Below, in pieces: positions 41,488 to 50,199 of a DNA stretch of 64,000 nucleotides (position 1 is the first letter of the stretch; every line of letters starts with the position of its first letter). Both the position numbers and the translations under genes were made by a program. This stretch comes from Albidovulum sp. GTDB taxonomy: Bacteria; Pseudomonadota; Alphaproteobacteria; Rhodobacterales; Rhodobacteraceae. Below the pieces are notes generated by a model. That model saw only the letters and a program-made list of their open reading frames with translations. It was not told the origin of the DNA and did not search any database. The stretch spans positions 248,001 through 312,000 of the forward strand of contig JACKKB010000004.1 of the NCBI GenBank assembly GCA_020637635.1. Reading direction: 5' to 3'.

Positions 41488-41949
41488 ATGACCATCACCC
41501 GACGGCTGTTCCTCGGAACGGCCCTTCTGCTTCCGGTCGCGGGGACGATCCTGCGCCCGGCCCTGGCCGACGAACCCGAGATCTTCGGCGCGGGTGGCGT
41601 GGCGATCTCGGGCTACGACCCGGTGTCTTACTTCACCAAGGGCAAGGCCGAGCAGGGCCGTCCGGACTTCGCGCTGATGTGGCGCGGGGCAACCTGGTAC
41701 TTCAGCACAGAAGAATCGCGCGAGGCCTTCGAGATGAATCCCTCGGCCTACGCGCCCCAATACGGCGGCTACTGCGCCTATGCGATGGCCAAGGGGGCGA
41801 TTGCTTCGAGCATGCCGGACGCCTTCACCATCCATGAAGGCAAGCTCTACCTGAACAACAGCCTCGAGGTGCGATCGATCTGGCAGCAGGACATCGACCG
41901 CAACATTCGCTCCGCCGACACGCATTGGCCGAGCGCGCTGCACCAATAG
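41488..41949 (+). CDS. Exported YHS-domain protein
   Basis: 153 residues. The N-terminal TRRLFLGTALLLPVAG resembles a twin-arginine signal, with cleavage probably near LRPALA. The YHS-like domain has VAISGYDPVSYF (about 34-45) and YGGYCAYAMAKG (about 92-103). This subfamily of exported YHS proteins is linked to metal or heme handling in some bacteria but has no proven function. The ATG at 41488 gives the signal peptide; the longer frame upstream does not. Confidence 0.87.
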   Translation: MTITRRLFLGTALLLPVAGTILRPALADEPEIFGAGGVAISGYDPVSYFTKGKAEQGRPDFALMWRGATWYFSTEESREAFEMNPSAYAPQYGGYCAYAMAKGAIASSMPDAFTIHEGKLYLNNSLEVRSIWQQDIDRNIRSADTHWPSALHQ

Positions 41950-42074
41950 CGATCACATCTCTGCGAACAGCCGCGCGACCGGGCTTTCAAGATCCGTTTA
42001 CGTTCCTACATTAGAATCGTGGATGCAGCTTCGGAACAGTTGCATTTCTATTCACTGTCCCTCGTTCCGTGACT

Positions 42075-42104
42075 GCGCCCGCTCCACCGGAGCGGGCGCT
42101 TTTT
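42075..42104 (+). terminator. Terminator after the YHS gene
   Basis: A perfect 11-bp stem GCGCCCGCTCC/GGAGCGGGCGC with a 3-base loop, followed by TTTTT. It lies 125 bases beyond the YHS stop. Confidence 0.85.
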
Positions 42105-42110
42105 CCTGCC

Positions 42111-44375
42111 TCAGCCGCATTTCGAATGACCGCAGGACGGGCAGGTCATGCAGCCCTCGACCATGTGCATCCCGAACTGGCCACAGGACGGACACGCCGG
42201 CCCGCGCGGGCTCTCGCCCACCGCCATCGCCCGGGACTTGGGATCGGATTTCAGGCCCAGCCCCTCGCCCTCGATGAAGCCGATGGCGATCATGTGGCGC
42301 TCGATCACCGCCCCGATCGCGGCCAGGATCGAGGGGATGTAGCGACCCTGCATCCAGGCCCCGCCGCGCGGATCGAAGACGGCCTTCAGCTCCTCGACGA
42401 CGAAACTCACGTCACCGCCCCTGCGGAACACCGCCGAGATCATCCGCGTCAGCGCCACCGTCCAGGCGAAGTGCTCCATGTTCTTGGAGTTGATGAAGAC
42501 TTCGAAGGGCCGCCGATGCCCGCCCTGCACGATGTCGTTGATGGTGATGTAGATCGCATGCTCGCTGTCGGGCCACTTGAGCTTGTAGGTCGCCCCTTCC
42601 AGGGCCTGGGGCCGGTCCAATGGTTCGGAGAGATAGACGACCTCCGCCCCCCGATCCTGCTCGGGCGCCTCTTCGTCCTTCTCGGACACCGACAGGACCG
42701 AGCCCGTCACCGCGTTCGGCCGGTAGGTCGTGCAGCCCTTGCAGCCCTGATCCCAGGCGGCCATGTAGACGTCCTTGAACGCCTCGAAGCTGATTTCCTC
42801 GGGGCAGTTGATCGTCTTGGAAATCGACGAATCGACCCATTTCTGGGCCGCGGCCTGCATCCGCACATGTTCGAGCGGCGGCAAGGTCTGGGCGTTCACG
42901 AAATGCTCGGGCAAGGGCTTGTCGCCGAACCGCTCGCGCCAGAGCTGGACGGCGTAATCCACGACCTCCTCCTCGGTGCGCGAGCCGTCCTTCTGCAGCA
43001 CCTTGCGCCTGTAGGCATAGGCGAAGACGGGCTCGATCCCGGACGAGACATTGCCGGCATAGAGCGAGATCGTGCCGGTGGGCGCGATCGAGGTCAGAAG
43101 CGCGTTGCGGATCCCGTGCTTCGCGATCGCCTCGCGCACGTCGTCGTCCATCTGCATCATCGTGCCCGAGGCGAGGAACTTCCCGGCATCGAAAAGCGGG
43201 AAGGCGCCCTTCTCCTTCGCGAGGTCCACCGAGGCGAGATAGGCCGCCCGCGCGATCCGCCGCATCCAGGCCTCGGTCTGCTTCGCGGCCTTTTCCGATC
43301 CATAGCGCAGCCCGACCATGAGAAGCGCGTCCGCCAGACCGGTGACGCCGAGACCGATGCGGCGCTTGGCCCGCGCTTCGGCCTCCTGCTCGGGCAAGGG
43401 AAAGCGCGAGGCGTCGACGGTGTTGTCCATCATCCGCACGGCCACCCGCACCAGTTGGTCGAGCGCGTCCTCGTCGAGCGCGGCGCCCTTGCCGAAGGGA
43501 TCCCTGACCAGCCGCGCGAGGTTGACCGAGCCGAGCAGGCAGGCGCCATAGGGCGGCAGCGGCTGCTCGCCGCAGGGGTTGGTGGCCGCGATCGTCTCGA
43601 CATAGCCGAGGTTGTTCGCGGCGTTGATGCGGTCGATGAAGATCACGCCCGGTTCGGCATAGTCGAAGGTCGCGCGCATGATCTTGTTCCACAGATCGCG
43701 CGCGTTCAGCGTGTGATAGACGCGGCCGCCGAAGGCAAGTTCCCAGGGGCCGTCTGCCTTCACCGCGGCCATGAAGGCGTCGGTAACCAGAACCGAGAGG
43801 TTGAACATGCGCAGCCGCGCGGCATCCTGCTTGGCCTCGATGAAGGCCTCGATATCGGGATGGTCGCAGCGCATCGTCGCCATCATCGCACCTCGGCGCG
43901 AGCCGGCCGACATGATCGTGCGGCACATCGCGTCCCAGACATCCATGAAGCTCAGGGGGCCCGAGGCGTCCGCGGCCACACCCTTGACCTCGGCGCCGCG
44001 CGGGCGGATTGTCGAGAAGTCGTAGCCGATGCCGCCGCCCTGCTGCATGGTCAGCGCCGCTTCCTTCAGCGCGTCGAAGATACCGCCCATGTCGTCGGGG
44101 ATCGTTCCCATGACGAAACAGTTGAAGAGCGTGACGGAGCGCCCGGTGCCCGCCCCGGCGGTGATCCGGCCTGCCGGCAGATACTTGAAATCCTCAAGCG
44201 CGCCGTAGAAGCGCTCTTCCCATTTCGCGGGATCCTTCTCGACCGCGGCGAGCGCGCGGGCGATGCGCCGCCAGCTGTCCTCGACGGTGGCATCGACGGG
44301 CGCGCCGTCGGCCGTCTTGAAGCGGTATTTCATGTCCCAGATCTGCTCGGCGATGGGGGCGGCGAAACGGGTCAT
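42111..44375 (-). CDS. nrdJ: Adenosylcobalamin-dependent ribonucleotide reductase
   Basis: Class II RNR making deoxyribonucleotides with B12 instead of a tyrosyl radical, independent of oxygen. 754 residues. Active-site motifs: NCFVMG, SAGSRRGAMMATM, FNLSVLVTDAFM, NPCGEQPLPPYGACLLGSVN and the C-terminal CPSCG...CMTCPSCGHSKCG tail with redox or zinc cysteines. The NPCGEQ motif carries the radical-forming Cys and catalytic Glu. The ATG at 44375 follows a promoter by about 35 bases, leaving no room for a cobalamin riboswitch. No other RNR is present in the window. Confidence 0.95.
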   Translation of the reverse strand: MTRFAAPIAEQIWDMKYRFKTADGAPVDATVEDSWRRIARALAAVEKDPAKWEERFYGALEDFKYLPAGRITAGAGTGRSVTLFNCFVMGTIPDDMGGIFDALKEAALTMQQGGGIGYDFSTIRPRGAEVKGVAADASGPLSFMDVWDAMCRTIMSAGSRRGAMMATMRCDHPDIEAFIEAKQDAARLRMFNLSVLVTDAFMAAVKADGPWELAFGGRVYHTLNARDLWNKIMRATFDYAEPGVIFIDRINAANNLGYVETIAATNPCGEQPLPPYGACLLGSVNLARLVRDPFGKGAALDEDALDQLVRVAVRMMDNTVDASRFPLPEQEAEARAKRRIGLGVTGLADALLMVGLRYGSEKAAKQTEAWMRRIARAAYLASVDLAKEKGAFPLFDAGKFLASGTMMQMDDDVREAIAKHGIRNALLTSIAPTGTISLYAGNVSSGIEPVFAYAYRRKVLQKDGSRTEEEVVDYAVQLWRERFGDKPLPEHFVNAQTLPPLEHVRMQAAAQKWVDSSISKTINCPEEISFEAFKDVYMAAWDQGCKGCTTYRPNAVTGSVLSVSEKDEEAPEQDRGAEVVYLSEPLDRPQALEGATYKLKWPDSEHAIYITINDIVQGGHRRPFEVFINSKNMEHFAWTVALTRMISAVFRRGGDVSFVVEELKAVFDPRGGAWMQGRYIPSILAAIGAVIERHMIAIGFIEGEGLGLKSDPKSRAMAVGESPRGPACPSCGQFGMHMVEGCMTCPSCGHSKCG

Positions 44376-44411
44376 CGGCTGCTGTCCTCGGGGCATCTGG
44401 GGAGGAACGCC

Positions 44412-44440
44412 AAGATACGCCCCCCATCCCTGCGGGTCAA
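44412..44440 (-). promoter_or_regulatory. nrdJ promoter
   Basis: TTGACC, 17 bp, TATCTT, a good sigma-70 match with a leader of only about 30 nt. Confidence 0.65.
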
Positions 44441-44506
44441 CGCAAGATCGGGTATCGGGGCTTGCCTCCGCGGCGCGGTGCCATATCCTTGCCGACCGGG
44501 GGTGCC

Positions 44507-44938
44507 ATGACCGGATTCGTTCATCTACTGAAGCTTTGCGTGGGGGCCGAGAGCGTCGAGGATCTGCTCGACTGGCAGCGGACCAATCCTTCGCCCTTGG
44601 CCGATGGCGCGCGGCGCCACGTGACCCGGATGTGGCCGAAGCGCAAGACCGAGGTTCTGTCGGGCGGGTCACTCTACTGGGTCATCAAGGGCGTGATCCT
44701 CTGCCGCCAGCGGATCCTCCGGCTCGAAGAGGTCGATCGCGGCGACGGGATCCGCCGCTGCGGCATCGTGATGGACCCGGCGGTGATCCGCACCGCGCCC
44801 GCGCCGCGCCGTCCGTTCCAGGGCTGGCGCTACCTCGACCCCGCAGACGCGCCGCGCGACCTGCCGCAGGCGCGCAGGGCCGATACGGCGCTGCCCGAGG
44901 AGATGGCGCTGGCGCTCGCCGAGATCGGCCTGCGCTAG
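44507..44938 (+). CDS. DUF1489 family protein
   Basis: 143 residues, full length for this alphaproteobacterial family. Conserved phrases are FVHLLKLCVGAESVEDLLDWQ near the start, HVTRMWPKR, GGSLYWVIKG and FQGWRYLDPADAPRDL. Function unknown; the compact soluble fold and wide conservation suggest a housekeeping role. It is divergent from nrdJ and convergent with hisG. Confidence 0.92.
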   Translation: MTGFVHLLKLCVGAESVEDLLDWQRTNPSPLADGARRHVTRMWPKRKTEVLSGGSLYWVIKGVILCRQRILRLEEVDRGDGIRRCGIVMDPAVIRTAPAPRRPFQGWRYLDPADAPRDLPQARRADTALPEEMALALAEIGLR

Positions 44939-44975
44939 CGGGTGCCCGAGACGGGTATTTGCACAACGAAGAAGA

Positions 44976-45680
44976 TCAGAGCGCCGGTGCCGTGAACCCG
45001 GTACGGCGCGAGAGAGCCTCGAGCGCGGAGCGGGGGCCGGGGGCCCAGTCGGCGGCGCGGGCCGCATAGAGGGTCGCCTGGCTTGCGTGGACCAGCCCGT
45101 CGGCGAGGATCTTCAGGTGGTTGGCGCGCAGGGTCTCGCCGGACGAGGTGATGTCGGCGACGGCTTCGGCGGTGAGGTTCTTCACCGTGCCCTCGGTCGC
45201 GCCCTGGCTGTCGACCAGCTGATAATCGGCGACGCCGTTGGCGCGCAGGAAGTCGCGGACCAGGCGGTGATACTTCGTCGCGATGCGCAGCCGGTGGCCA
45301 TGCGCGCGGCGGAAGGCGGCGGCGGCGGCGTCGAGATCGTCTAGCGTGTCGACATCGACCCAGGCCGTCGGCACAGCCAGCACCAGATCGGCATGGCCGA
45401 AGCCCATCGGCGCCAGGGCGGCCACCTGCCGGTCCCAGTCGGCGAGCTTCTCGCGCACGAGATCGGAGCCGGTGACGCCGATGTGGATGCGTCCCGCGGC
45501 AAGTTCGCGCGGCATCTCGCCGGCGGCGAGAAGAACAAGCTCCAGACCGGCGATGCCGTCAACGGCGCCGGAATATTCGCGCACCGACCCGGCGCGGCGC
45601 AGCGTCACGCCGCGGGCGCCGAACCAGTCGAAGGTCTGTTCCATGAGCCGCCCCTTGGAGGGCACGCCGAGCTTCAGCAT
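44976..45680 (-). CDS. hisG: ATP phosphoribosyltransferase, short form
   Basis: First enzyme of histidine synthesis (ATP + PRPP). 234 residues, the short form without the C-terminal regulatory domain, so it needs HisZ, which is encoded immediately upstream. It begins MLKLGVPSKGRLMEQT. The PRPP-binding segment is VKNLTAEAVADITSSGETL. It overlaps the hisZ stop by 7 bases. Confidence 0.96.
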   Translation of the reverse strand: MLKLGVPSKGRLMEQTFDWFGARGVTLRRAGSVREYSGAVDGIAGLELVLLAAGEMPRELAAGRIHIGVTGSDLVREKLADWDRQVAALAPMGFGHADLVLAVPTAWVDVDTLDDLDAAAAAFRRAHGHRLRIATKYHRLVRDFLRANGVADYQLVDSQGATEGTVKNLTAEAVADITSSGETLRANHLKILADGLVHASQATLYAARAADWAPGPRSALEALSRRTGFTAPAL

Positions 45681-46768
45681 CGCGCCGCCTCCGCCAGATC
45701 GGCGGCAAGGCCCGGCCGGATCACGCCGCCGACGGCGGGGATCGACCGCCCCTGCCCCAGCACCGCCGTCAGCGCGTCGTAGCGGCCGCCCGAGGCGACC
45801 GGCGGCAGGTCCGGGTCGGCGGCGAGGAACGAGAACACGAAGCCGTCATAGTATTCGAGCGTGGTGCGGCCGTGGCTCGCCTCGAAATCGAGCGTCCCGA
45901 CCCCGATCCCCCGCGCGGCGAGCGCGTCGAGCCGCGCGTCCATCCGGCCGACCGCGGGGGCGATGGCGGGCATGTCGCGCGCGGTCTCTCGCAGATGGGC
46001 GAGCGCGGCGGGGCACGGGGCGGAGAGGTTGAGCAGATCCTCGAGCCGCGCGACCTCCTCGGCCGAGATCGGCGGGGCGGCGGCGTCTTCGGCAAGCGCG
46101 GCAAGGCGCGCCGCGATCTCGGCCTCGCTGCGCAGCCCGATCAGCGGCGCGGCCGTCTGCGGCCCGCCCGCCGCCAGTGCGGCAAGAAGGCGGGCGCGGC
46201 TTTCGGGCACCGGCGCGCGGCCGCCGAAGCGGTCGAGAAGCTGGGTGAAGCGGCGGGGTCGCCAGATGTGGCGAAGAAGCGCGGCCTTGCGCGTCTCGAG
46301 CGTCTTCAGGCCGCGCACCGCCGCGGCAAGGATGGCAAGATCACCGGTGACGGCGCGGAGGCCAAGGGGCGCCAGCAGGCCGGAGAACAGGGCGAAGACC
46401 TCGGCATCCGCACGCTCGGGGGTGTCGCGGGCGAAGACCTCGTAGCCCACCTGGAAATACTCGGATGTCCGCGCGCTCAGATGCTCCTGCTTGCGGAAGA
46501 CCTCGCCGAAATAGCAGTAGCGGGCGGGCTCCGCGCCGCCCGACATGTGCATCTGCACCACCGGCACGGTGAAATCGGGGCGCAGCATCATCTCGCCGCG
46601 CAGCGGGTCGGCGGTGACATAGGCGCGGGCGCGGATATCCTCGCCGTAAAGGTCGAGAAGCACCTCGGCGGGTTGCAGGATGTCGGCCTCGACCGGCACC
46701 GCGCCCGCGTCGCGGAACGCCGCCATGAGACGGTCGGCCTCGGCCCTCGCTGCCGCCTTGAGCGCCAT
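45674..46768 (-). CDS. hisZ: ATP phosphoribosyltransferase regulatory subunit
   Basis: 364-residue HisRS paralogue without aminoacylation activity; it forms a hetero-octamer with short HisG and confers histidine feedback. Class II synthetase-like motif 2 (ARYCYFGEVFRKQEH) and the histidine-binding-type GIGVGTLDFEASHGRTTLEYYDGF are seen. It starts one base after the hisS stop, so hisS-hisZ-hisG is one operon. Confidence 0.94.
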   Translation of the reverse strand: MALKAAARAEADRLMAAFRDAGAVPVEADILQPAEVLLDLYGEDIRARAYVTADPLRGEMMLRPDFTVPVVQMHMSGGAEPARYCYFGEVFRKQEHLSARTSEYFQVGYEVFARDTPERADAEVFALFSGLLAPLGLRAVTGDLAILAAAVRGLKTLETRKAALLRHIWRPRRFTQLLDRFGGRAPVPESRARLLAALAAGGPQTAAPLIGLRSEAEIAARLAALAEDAAAPPISAEEVARLEDLLNLSAPCPAALAHLRETARDMPAIAPAVGRMDARLDALAARGIGVGTLDFEASHGRTTLEYYDGFVFSFLAADPDLPPVASGGRYDALTAVLGQGRSIPAVGGVIRPGLAADLAEAARC

Positions 46769-48259
46769 TCACCCCTGCCCCAGAAGGCGTTTGACCTCGG
46801 TCACGAGGTCGCTGCGCGGCACCTCGGTCTGGGCGGGCTGGCTTTTCCATTCCTCGTGGCTCGCCTCGGCGGCGATCTTCGCGCCGAGGAACAGATCCTT
46901 GAGCTGGACGACGCCGCGCGCCGCCTCGTCGGTGCCCTGGATGACGGCGACGGGGGAATTGCGCTTGTCGGCGTATTTCAACTGGTTGCCGAAGTTCTTG
47001 GGATTGCCGAGATAGACCTCGGCGCGGATGCCGGCGCGGCGCAGGTCGGTCGCCATCGCCTGATAGTCGGCCATCCGGTCACGGTCCATGACGGTGACGA
47101 CGACCGGCCCGTGCGTATCGGCCTGCACCCGCCCCTTGGCATGAAGCGCGGCAAGCAGGCGGTCGACCCCGATCGAGATGCCGGTGGCGGGCACCGACTG
47201 GCCGGTGAATCGCTTGACGAGATCGTCGTAGCGCCCGCCGCCGGCGACCGAACCGAACTGGCGCGGGCGGCCCTTTTCGTCGGTGATCTCGAAGGTCAGC
47301 TCGGCCTCGAAGACGGGGCCGGTGTAGTAGCCGAGGCCGCGGACCACGGAGGGGTCGATGACGATGCGGTCGGGACCGTAGCCCTGGGCGGCGAGGAGTT
47401 GGGCAATGGTTTCAAGCTCTTGAGCGCCTTCAGTGCCGATGGCGGAACCGCCTGCGAGTTCGCGCAGCCGGGCTACAGTGTCCGGCCCGGTGTCGCGTCG
47501 GGCGGACATGAACCCCAGGACAACATCGGCCTGCCCTTCGGACAGCCCCGCACCCTTTGTGAAATCCCCACTCTCGTCCTTCCGCCCTTCGCCCAGAAGC
47601 GCCCGCACACCCTCTGGCCCAAGCCGGTCCAGCTTGTCGATGGCGCGCATCACGATGCCGCGTTCCTGCTCGAACTTCGAGGGATCAGCGGGGTCGAGGA
47701 TCCCCGCGACCTCCATCACTCCGTTCAGCACCTTGCGGTTGTTCACCCGCACGAGGTAGTCACCCCGATCGATCCCGACCTCTTCCAGCGTGTCGGCCAG
47801 CATCGCGCAGATCTCCGCATCGGCGGCGATGCTGGCGGAACCGACTGTATCGGCATCGCATTGATAGAATTGGCGAAACCGCCCCGGCCCGGGCTTCTCG
47901 TTGCGCCAGACGGGCCCCATCGCATAGCGCCGGTAGGGGCTTGGCAGATCGTTGCGGTACTGCGCCGCGACCCGCGCGAGCGGCGCGGTCAGGTCGTAGC
48001 GGAGCGCCAGCCAGTCCTTGTCCTCGTCCTGCCAGGCAAAGACGCCCTCGTTCGGCCGGTCGACATCGGGCAGGAACTTGCCCAGCGCCTCCACGGTCTC
48101 GACGGCCGAGGTTTCGAGCGGATCGAAACCGTAGCGGTGATAGACCGCGGCGATGCGGTCGAGCATCGCCTTGCGCGCGCTGACCTCGGCGCCCATGTAG
48201 TCGCGGAACCCTTTAGGGGTTTCCGCGCGCGGTCTTACGGGGCCCTTGTCCTTGGCCAT
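46769..48259 (-). CDS. hisS: Histidyl-tRNA synthetase
   Basis: Class II synthetase, 496 residues. Motif 1 is near TPKGFRDYMG, motif 2 YAMGPVWRNEKPGPGRFRQF with the conserved Arg. The HisA motifs are present: GLGYYTGPVFE and the GGGRYDDLVKRF loop. The C-terminal anticodon-binding domain follows (VVVTVMDRDRMADYQAMATDL). The ATG at 48257-48259 (MAKDKG) has GAAAGG upstream. An ATG five codons earlier is possible. Confidence 0.95.
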   Translation of the reverse strand: MAKDKGPVRPRAETPKGFRDYMGAEVSARKAMLDRIAAVYHRYGFDPLETSAVETVEALGKFLPDVDRPNEGVFAWQDEDKDWLALRYDLTAPLARVAAQYRNDLPSPYRRYAMGPVWRNEKPGPGRFRQFYQCDADTVGSASIAADAEICAMLADTLEEVGIDRGDYLVRVNNRKVLNGVMEVAGILDPADPSKFEQERGIVMRAIDKLDRLGPEGVRALLGEGRKDESGDFTKGAGLSEGQADVVLGFMSARRDTGPDTVARLRELAGGSAIGTEGAQELETIAQLLAAQGYGPDRIVIDPSVVRGLGYYTGPVFEAELTFEITDEKGRPRQFGSVAGGGRYDDLVKRFTGQSVPATGISIGVDRLLAALHAKGRVQADTHGPVVVTVMDRDRMADYQAMATDLRRAGIRAEVYLGNPKNFGNQLKYADKRNSPVAVIQGTDEAARGVVQLKDLFLGAKIAAEASHEEWKSQPAQTEVPRSDLVTEVKRLLGQG

Positions 48260-48287
48260 GCTGACGCCTTTCATCGTGTCGCGCCGG

Positions 48288-48316
48288 GGTGTAGCGGATG
48301 GGCGCCAACGGAACAA
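48288..48316 (-). promoter_or_regulatory. Candidate hisSZG promoter
   Basis: TTGTTC, 17 bp, TACACC, about 25 bases before the hisS start. Confidence 0.45.
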
Positions 48317-48388
48317 GCACCGGCACCACTCCGGCTCGCAAATCGCCGCCAGGCGGGCTAGAAGTACCCGGGCGGAGACGAGGGAGCG

Positions 48389-48595
48389 ATGGACGACCGG
48401 CTGCAACGGAACGAGGAAGAGGTCGCGCATCTGAGGCGCGCGGTCGAGGATCTGTCGGACGAGGTCGCGCGACAGGCCCGCGAGATCGCGGTTCTGACGC
48501 GCCGGGTCACCCTTCTTCTGGAGCGCGCCGCCGAGGCGGAAGCCGAGGCCGGAGGCGCCCTGCCCCTCGCCGACCGGAAACCACCGCACTGGTGA
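48389..48595 (+). CDS. slyX: SlyX family coiled-coil protein
   Basis: 68 residues. An uninterrupted coiled coil (about 5-50, LRRAVEDLSDEVARQAREIAVL) is followed by the Pro-rich ending DRKPPHW that is diagnostic for SlyX. Function unknown. GAGGGAG precedes the ATG. It is divergent from hisS. Confidence 0.93.
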   Translation: MDDRLQRNEEEVAHLRRAVEDLSDEVARQAREIAVLTRRVTLLLERAAEAEAEAGGALPLADRKPPHW

Positions 48596-48646
48596 CGGCA
48601 GCCGGCCCCGGTGCTAGCATGGGACCACCCCGCCCATGAGGCCGAG

Positions 48647-49051
48647 ATGCATGCCCGCTGGCTCCTCCTGCTGCTTGCCGCCTCTCCCGCGGGCGCCGAG
48701 GTCCTGACCTTCGAGAGTGAAGACAGCAACATCCGCTGCAGCCTCGCCGACCGGCCGGGGGGCGGCGACCTTTACTGCGTGATCGCCACGACCGATGCCG
48801 CCCCGGCAGAGCCCCGGCCCGAGGATTGTGTGCTCGACTGGGGCAATTCCTTCTTCATGACCGACAGTGGCGAGGTGCAGATCCTCTGCGAGATGGTGCA
48901 GCCCAATCTCGGCGCCGGCACGCGGGTGCCGGCAGGCACCACGGTCAGATCGGGCGCCTTCAGCTGTACCGCGACCGAGGGCGCGATCGATTGCCGCAAC
49001 GGCAAAGGCCACGGCTTCTTCCTGTCGCGCGCCAGCCAGCGCGTGTTCTGA
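48647..49051 (+). CDS. Secreted DUF6636-like protein
   Basis: 134 residues with a short signal peptide (about 1-17, LLLLLAASPAGA). The mature part has FESEDSNIRCSL, CVLDWGNSFF, CEMVQPNLGAG and GHGFFLSRASQRVF, a Cys-rich pattern matching DUF6636. The six cysteines probably form disulfides in the periplasm. No function known. The start at 48647 is chosen for the signal peptide; GAGGCCGAG lies upstream. Confidence 0.85.
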   Translation: MHARWLLLLLAASPAGAEVLTFESEDSNIRCSLADRPGGGDLYCVIATTDAAPAEPRPEDCVLDWGNSFFMTDSGEVQILCEMVQPNLGAGTRVPAGTTVRSGAFSCTATEGAIDCRNGKGHGFFLSRASQRVF

Positions 49052-49121
49052 GGGCCGCCGAGGCTCTTGCCCTTGCCACGGAGGACTGACAGGCTGGGCG
49101 CGAAAGCCGCTCGCGACCCCC

Positions 49122-50189
49122 ATGTCCCTTTTCATCCGCCTCTTCGGCCGACCGCACTGGCCAACCGTCCTGCTGACCTATGTGTTGGCCCTTTCCGGCG
49201 GTTTCGCGGCGAAGGCCGCGCATCTGCCGCTGCCGATGCTGCTCGGCTCGCTCGTGGCGACCGGGGCGGCGACCATCGGCGGACTACGGCCGCTCGGCCA
49301 CCTGCCGCAGGCACCGCAGAAAATCCGCATGATGTTCATCCCTGTGATCGGCGTGGCCATCGGCGGCTCGGCCCGGCCCGAGATCCTCGAACAGGCCGGG
49401 GAGTGGCTGCCCTCGCTGGCGGCGCTCTGCCTCTTCATTCCGGTGGCGCATTACATGGGCTTCCGGCTCTATGCCGCCCAGGGGGTCGACCGGCTGACGG
49501 CCTTCTACGGCGCCGCCCCGGGCGGGCTCGTCGAGACCGTGCAGATGGGCGAGGATGCGGGCGCCGACATCCAGATGCTGGCGATGCTGCAGTTCCTCCG
49601 GCTGATCGTCACCATCGTCTTCATCCCGCTTGCCTTCACCTGGCTCGAAGGCCACGCGGTGGGGTCGGCAAGCGGCGCCAGGGTCACGGGCGGCGAGCTC
49701 GGGGTGCGCGAGGTTGCGGTCCTTCTGGCCTGTGGCGTTTTCGGGGCGCTCGCGGGTTTGCGCCTGCGCCTTCCGGCGGGCCATGTGATCGGGCCGATCG
49801 TCCTCTCGGGCGGCGCCCATATGGCGGGCCTCACCCACGCGGTGCCGCCCGGCTGGCTCGTCTCGGCGACACAGGTGGTCATCGGCACCTCGCTCGGCGT
49901 GCGCTTTGCCGGCATGCCGAAGGCGCGCATCCTGACCGCGCTGCGCATGGCACTCGTGAATTCCGCCTGCGTGATCGGGCTTGCCACCGGCTTTGCCTTT
50001 GCGGTTGCGCCACTCGCCGACGAACCGGTGCGCGCCGTCTTCCTCGCCTTCGCGCCCGGCGGGCTGGTCGAGATGGGGCTCATCGCGCTCAGCCTGAAGC
50101 TCTCGATCCTCTACGTGACCGCACATCACCTGCTGCGCATCGTCCTTGCGGTCAGCTTCGCGCGCTGGTTCGGTCACCGTCTGCGCTAG
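49122..50189 (+). CDS. AbrB/COG3180-type membrane protein
   Basis: 355 residues with about nine membrane helices and an internal duplication: FYGAAPGGLVETVQMGEDAGAD and the second-half AFAPGGLVEMGLIALSL both carry the PGGLxEM motif of this family. Proteins of this type are annotated AbrB family regulator or putative ammonia monooxygenase, but the helices and motif suggest a transporter or permease. Function unproven. The start at 49122 gives MSLFIRLFG. Confidence 0.87.
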   Translation: MSLFIRLFGRPHWPTVLLTYVLALSGGFAAKAAHLPLPMLLGSLVATGAATIGGLRPLGHLPQAPQKIRMMFIPVIGVAIGGSARPEILEQAGEWLPSLAALCLFIPVAHYMGFRLYAAQGVDRLTAFYGAAPGGLVETVQMGEDAGADIQMLAMLQFLRLIVTIVFIPLAFTWLEGHAVGSASGARVTGGELGVREVAVLLACGVFGALAGLRLRLPAGHVIGPIVLSGGAHMAGLTHAVPPGWLVSATQVVIGTSLGVRFAGMPKARILTALRMALVNSACVIGLATGFAFAVAPLADEPVRAVFLAFAPGGLVEMGLIALSLKLSILYVTAHHLLRIVLAVSFARWFGHRLR

Positions 50190-50199
50190 GGCACGGCGA

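Noticed and set aside
44376..44411. Possible cobalamin riboswitch before B12-dependent nrdJ
   Set aside because: Only about 36 bases separate the promoter -10 from the start codon, far too short for a B12 riboswitch, and no B12-box sequence is seen.
42069..44510. 813-codon open frame opposite nrdJ
   Set aside because: Mirror frame of the class II reductase; no recognisable protein.
45872..48361. 829-codon open frame opposite hisZ and hisS
   Set aside because: Mirror of two well-identified histidine genes.
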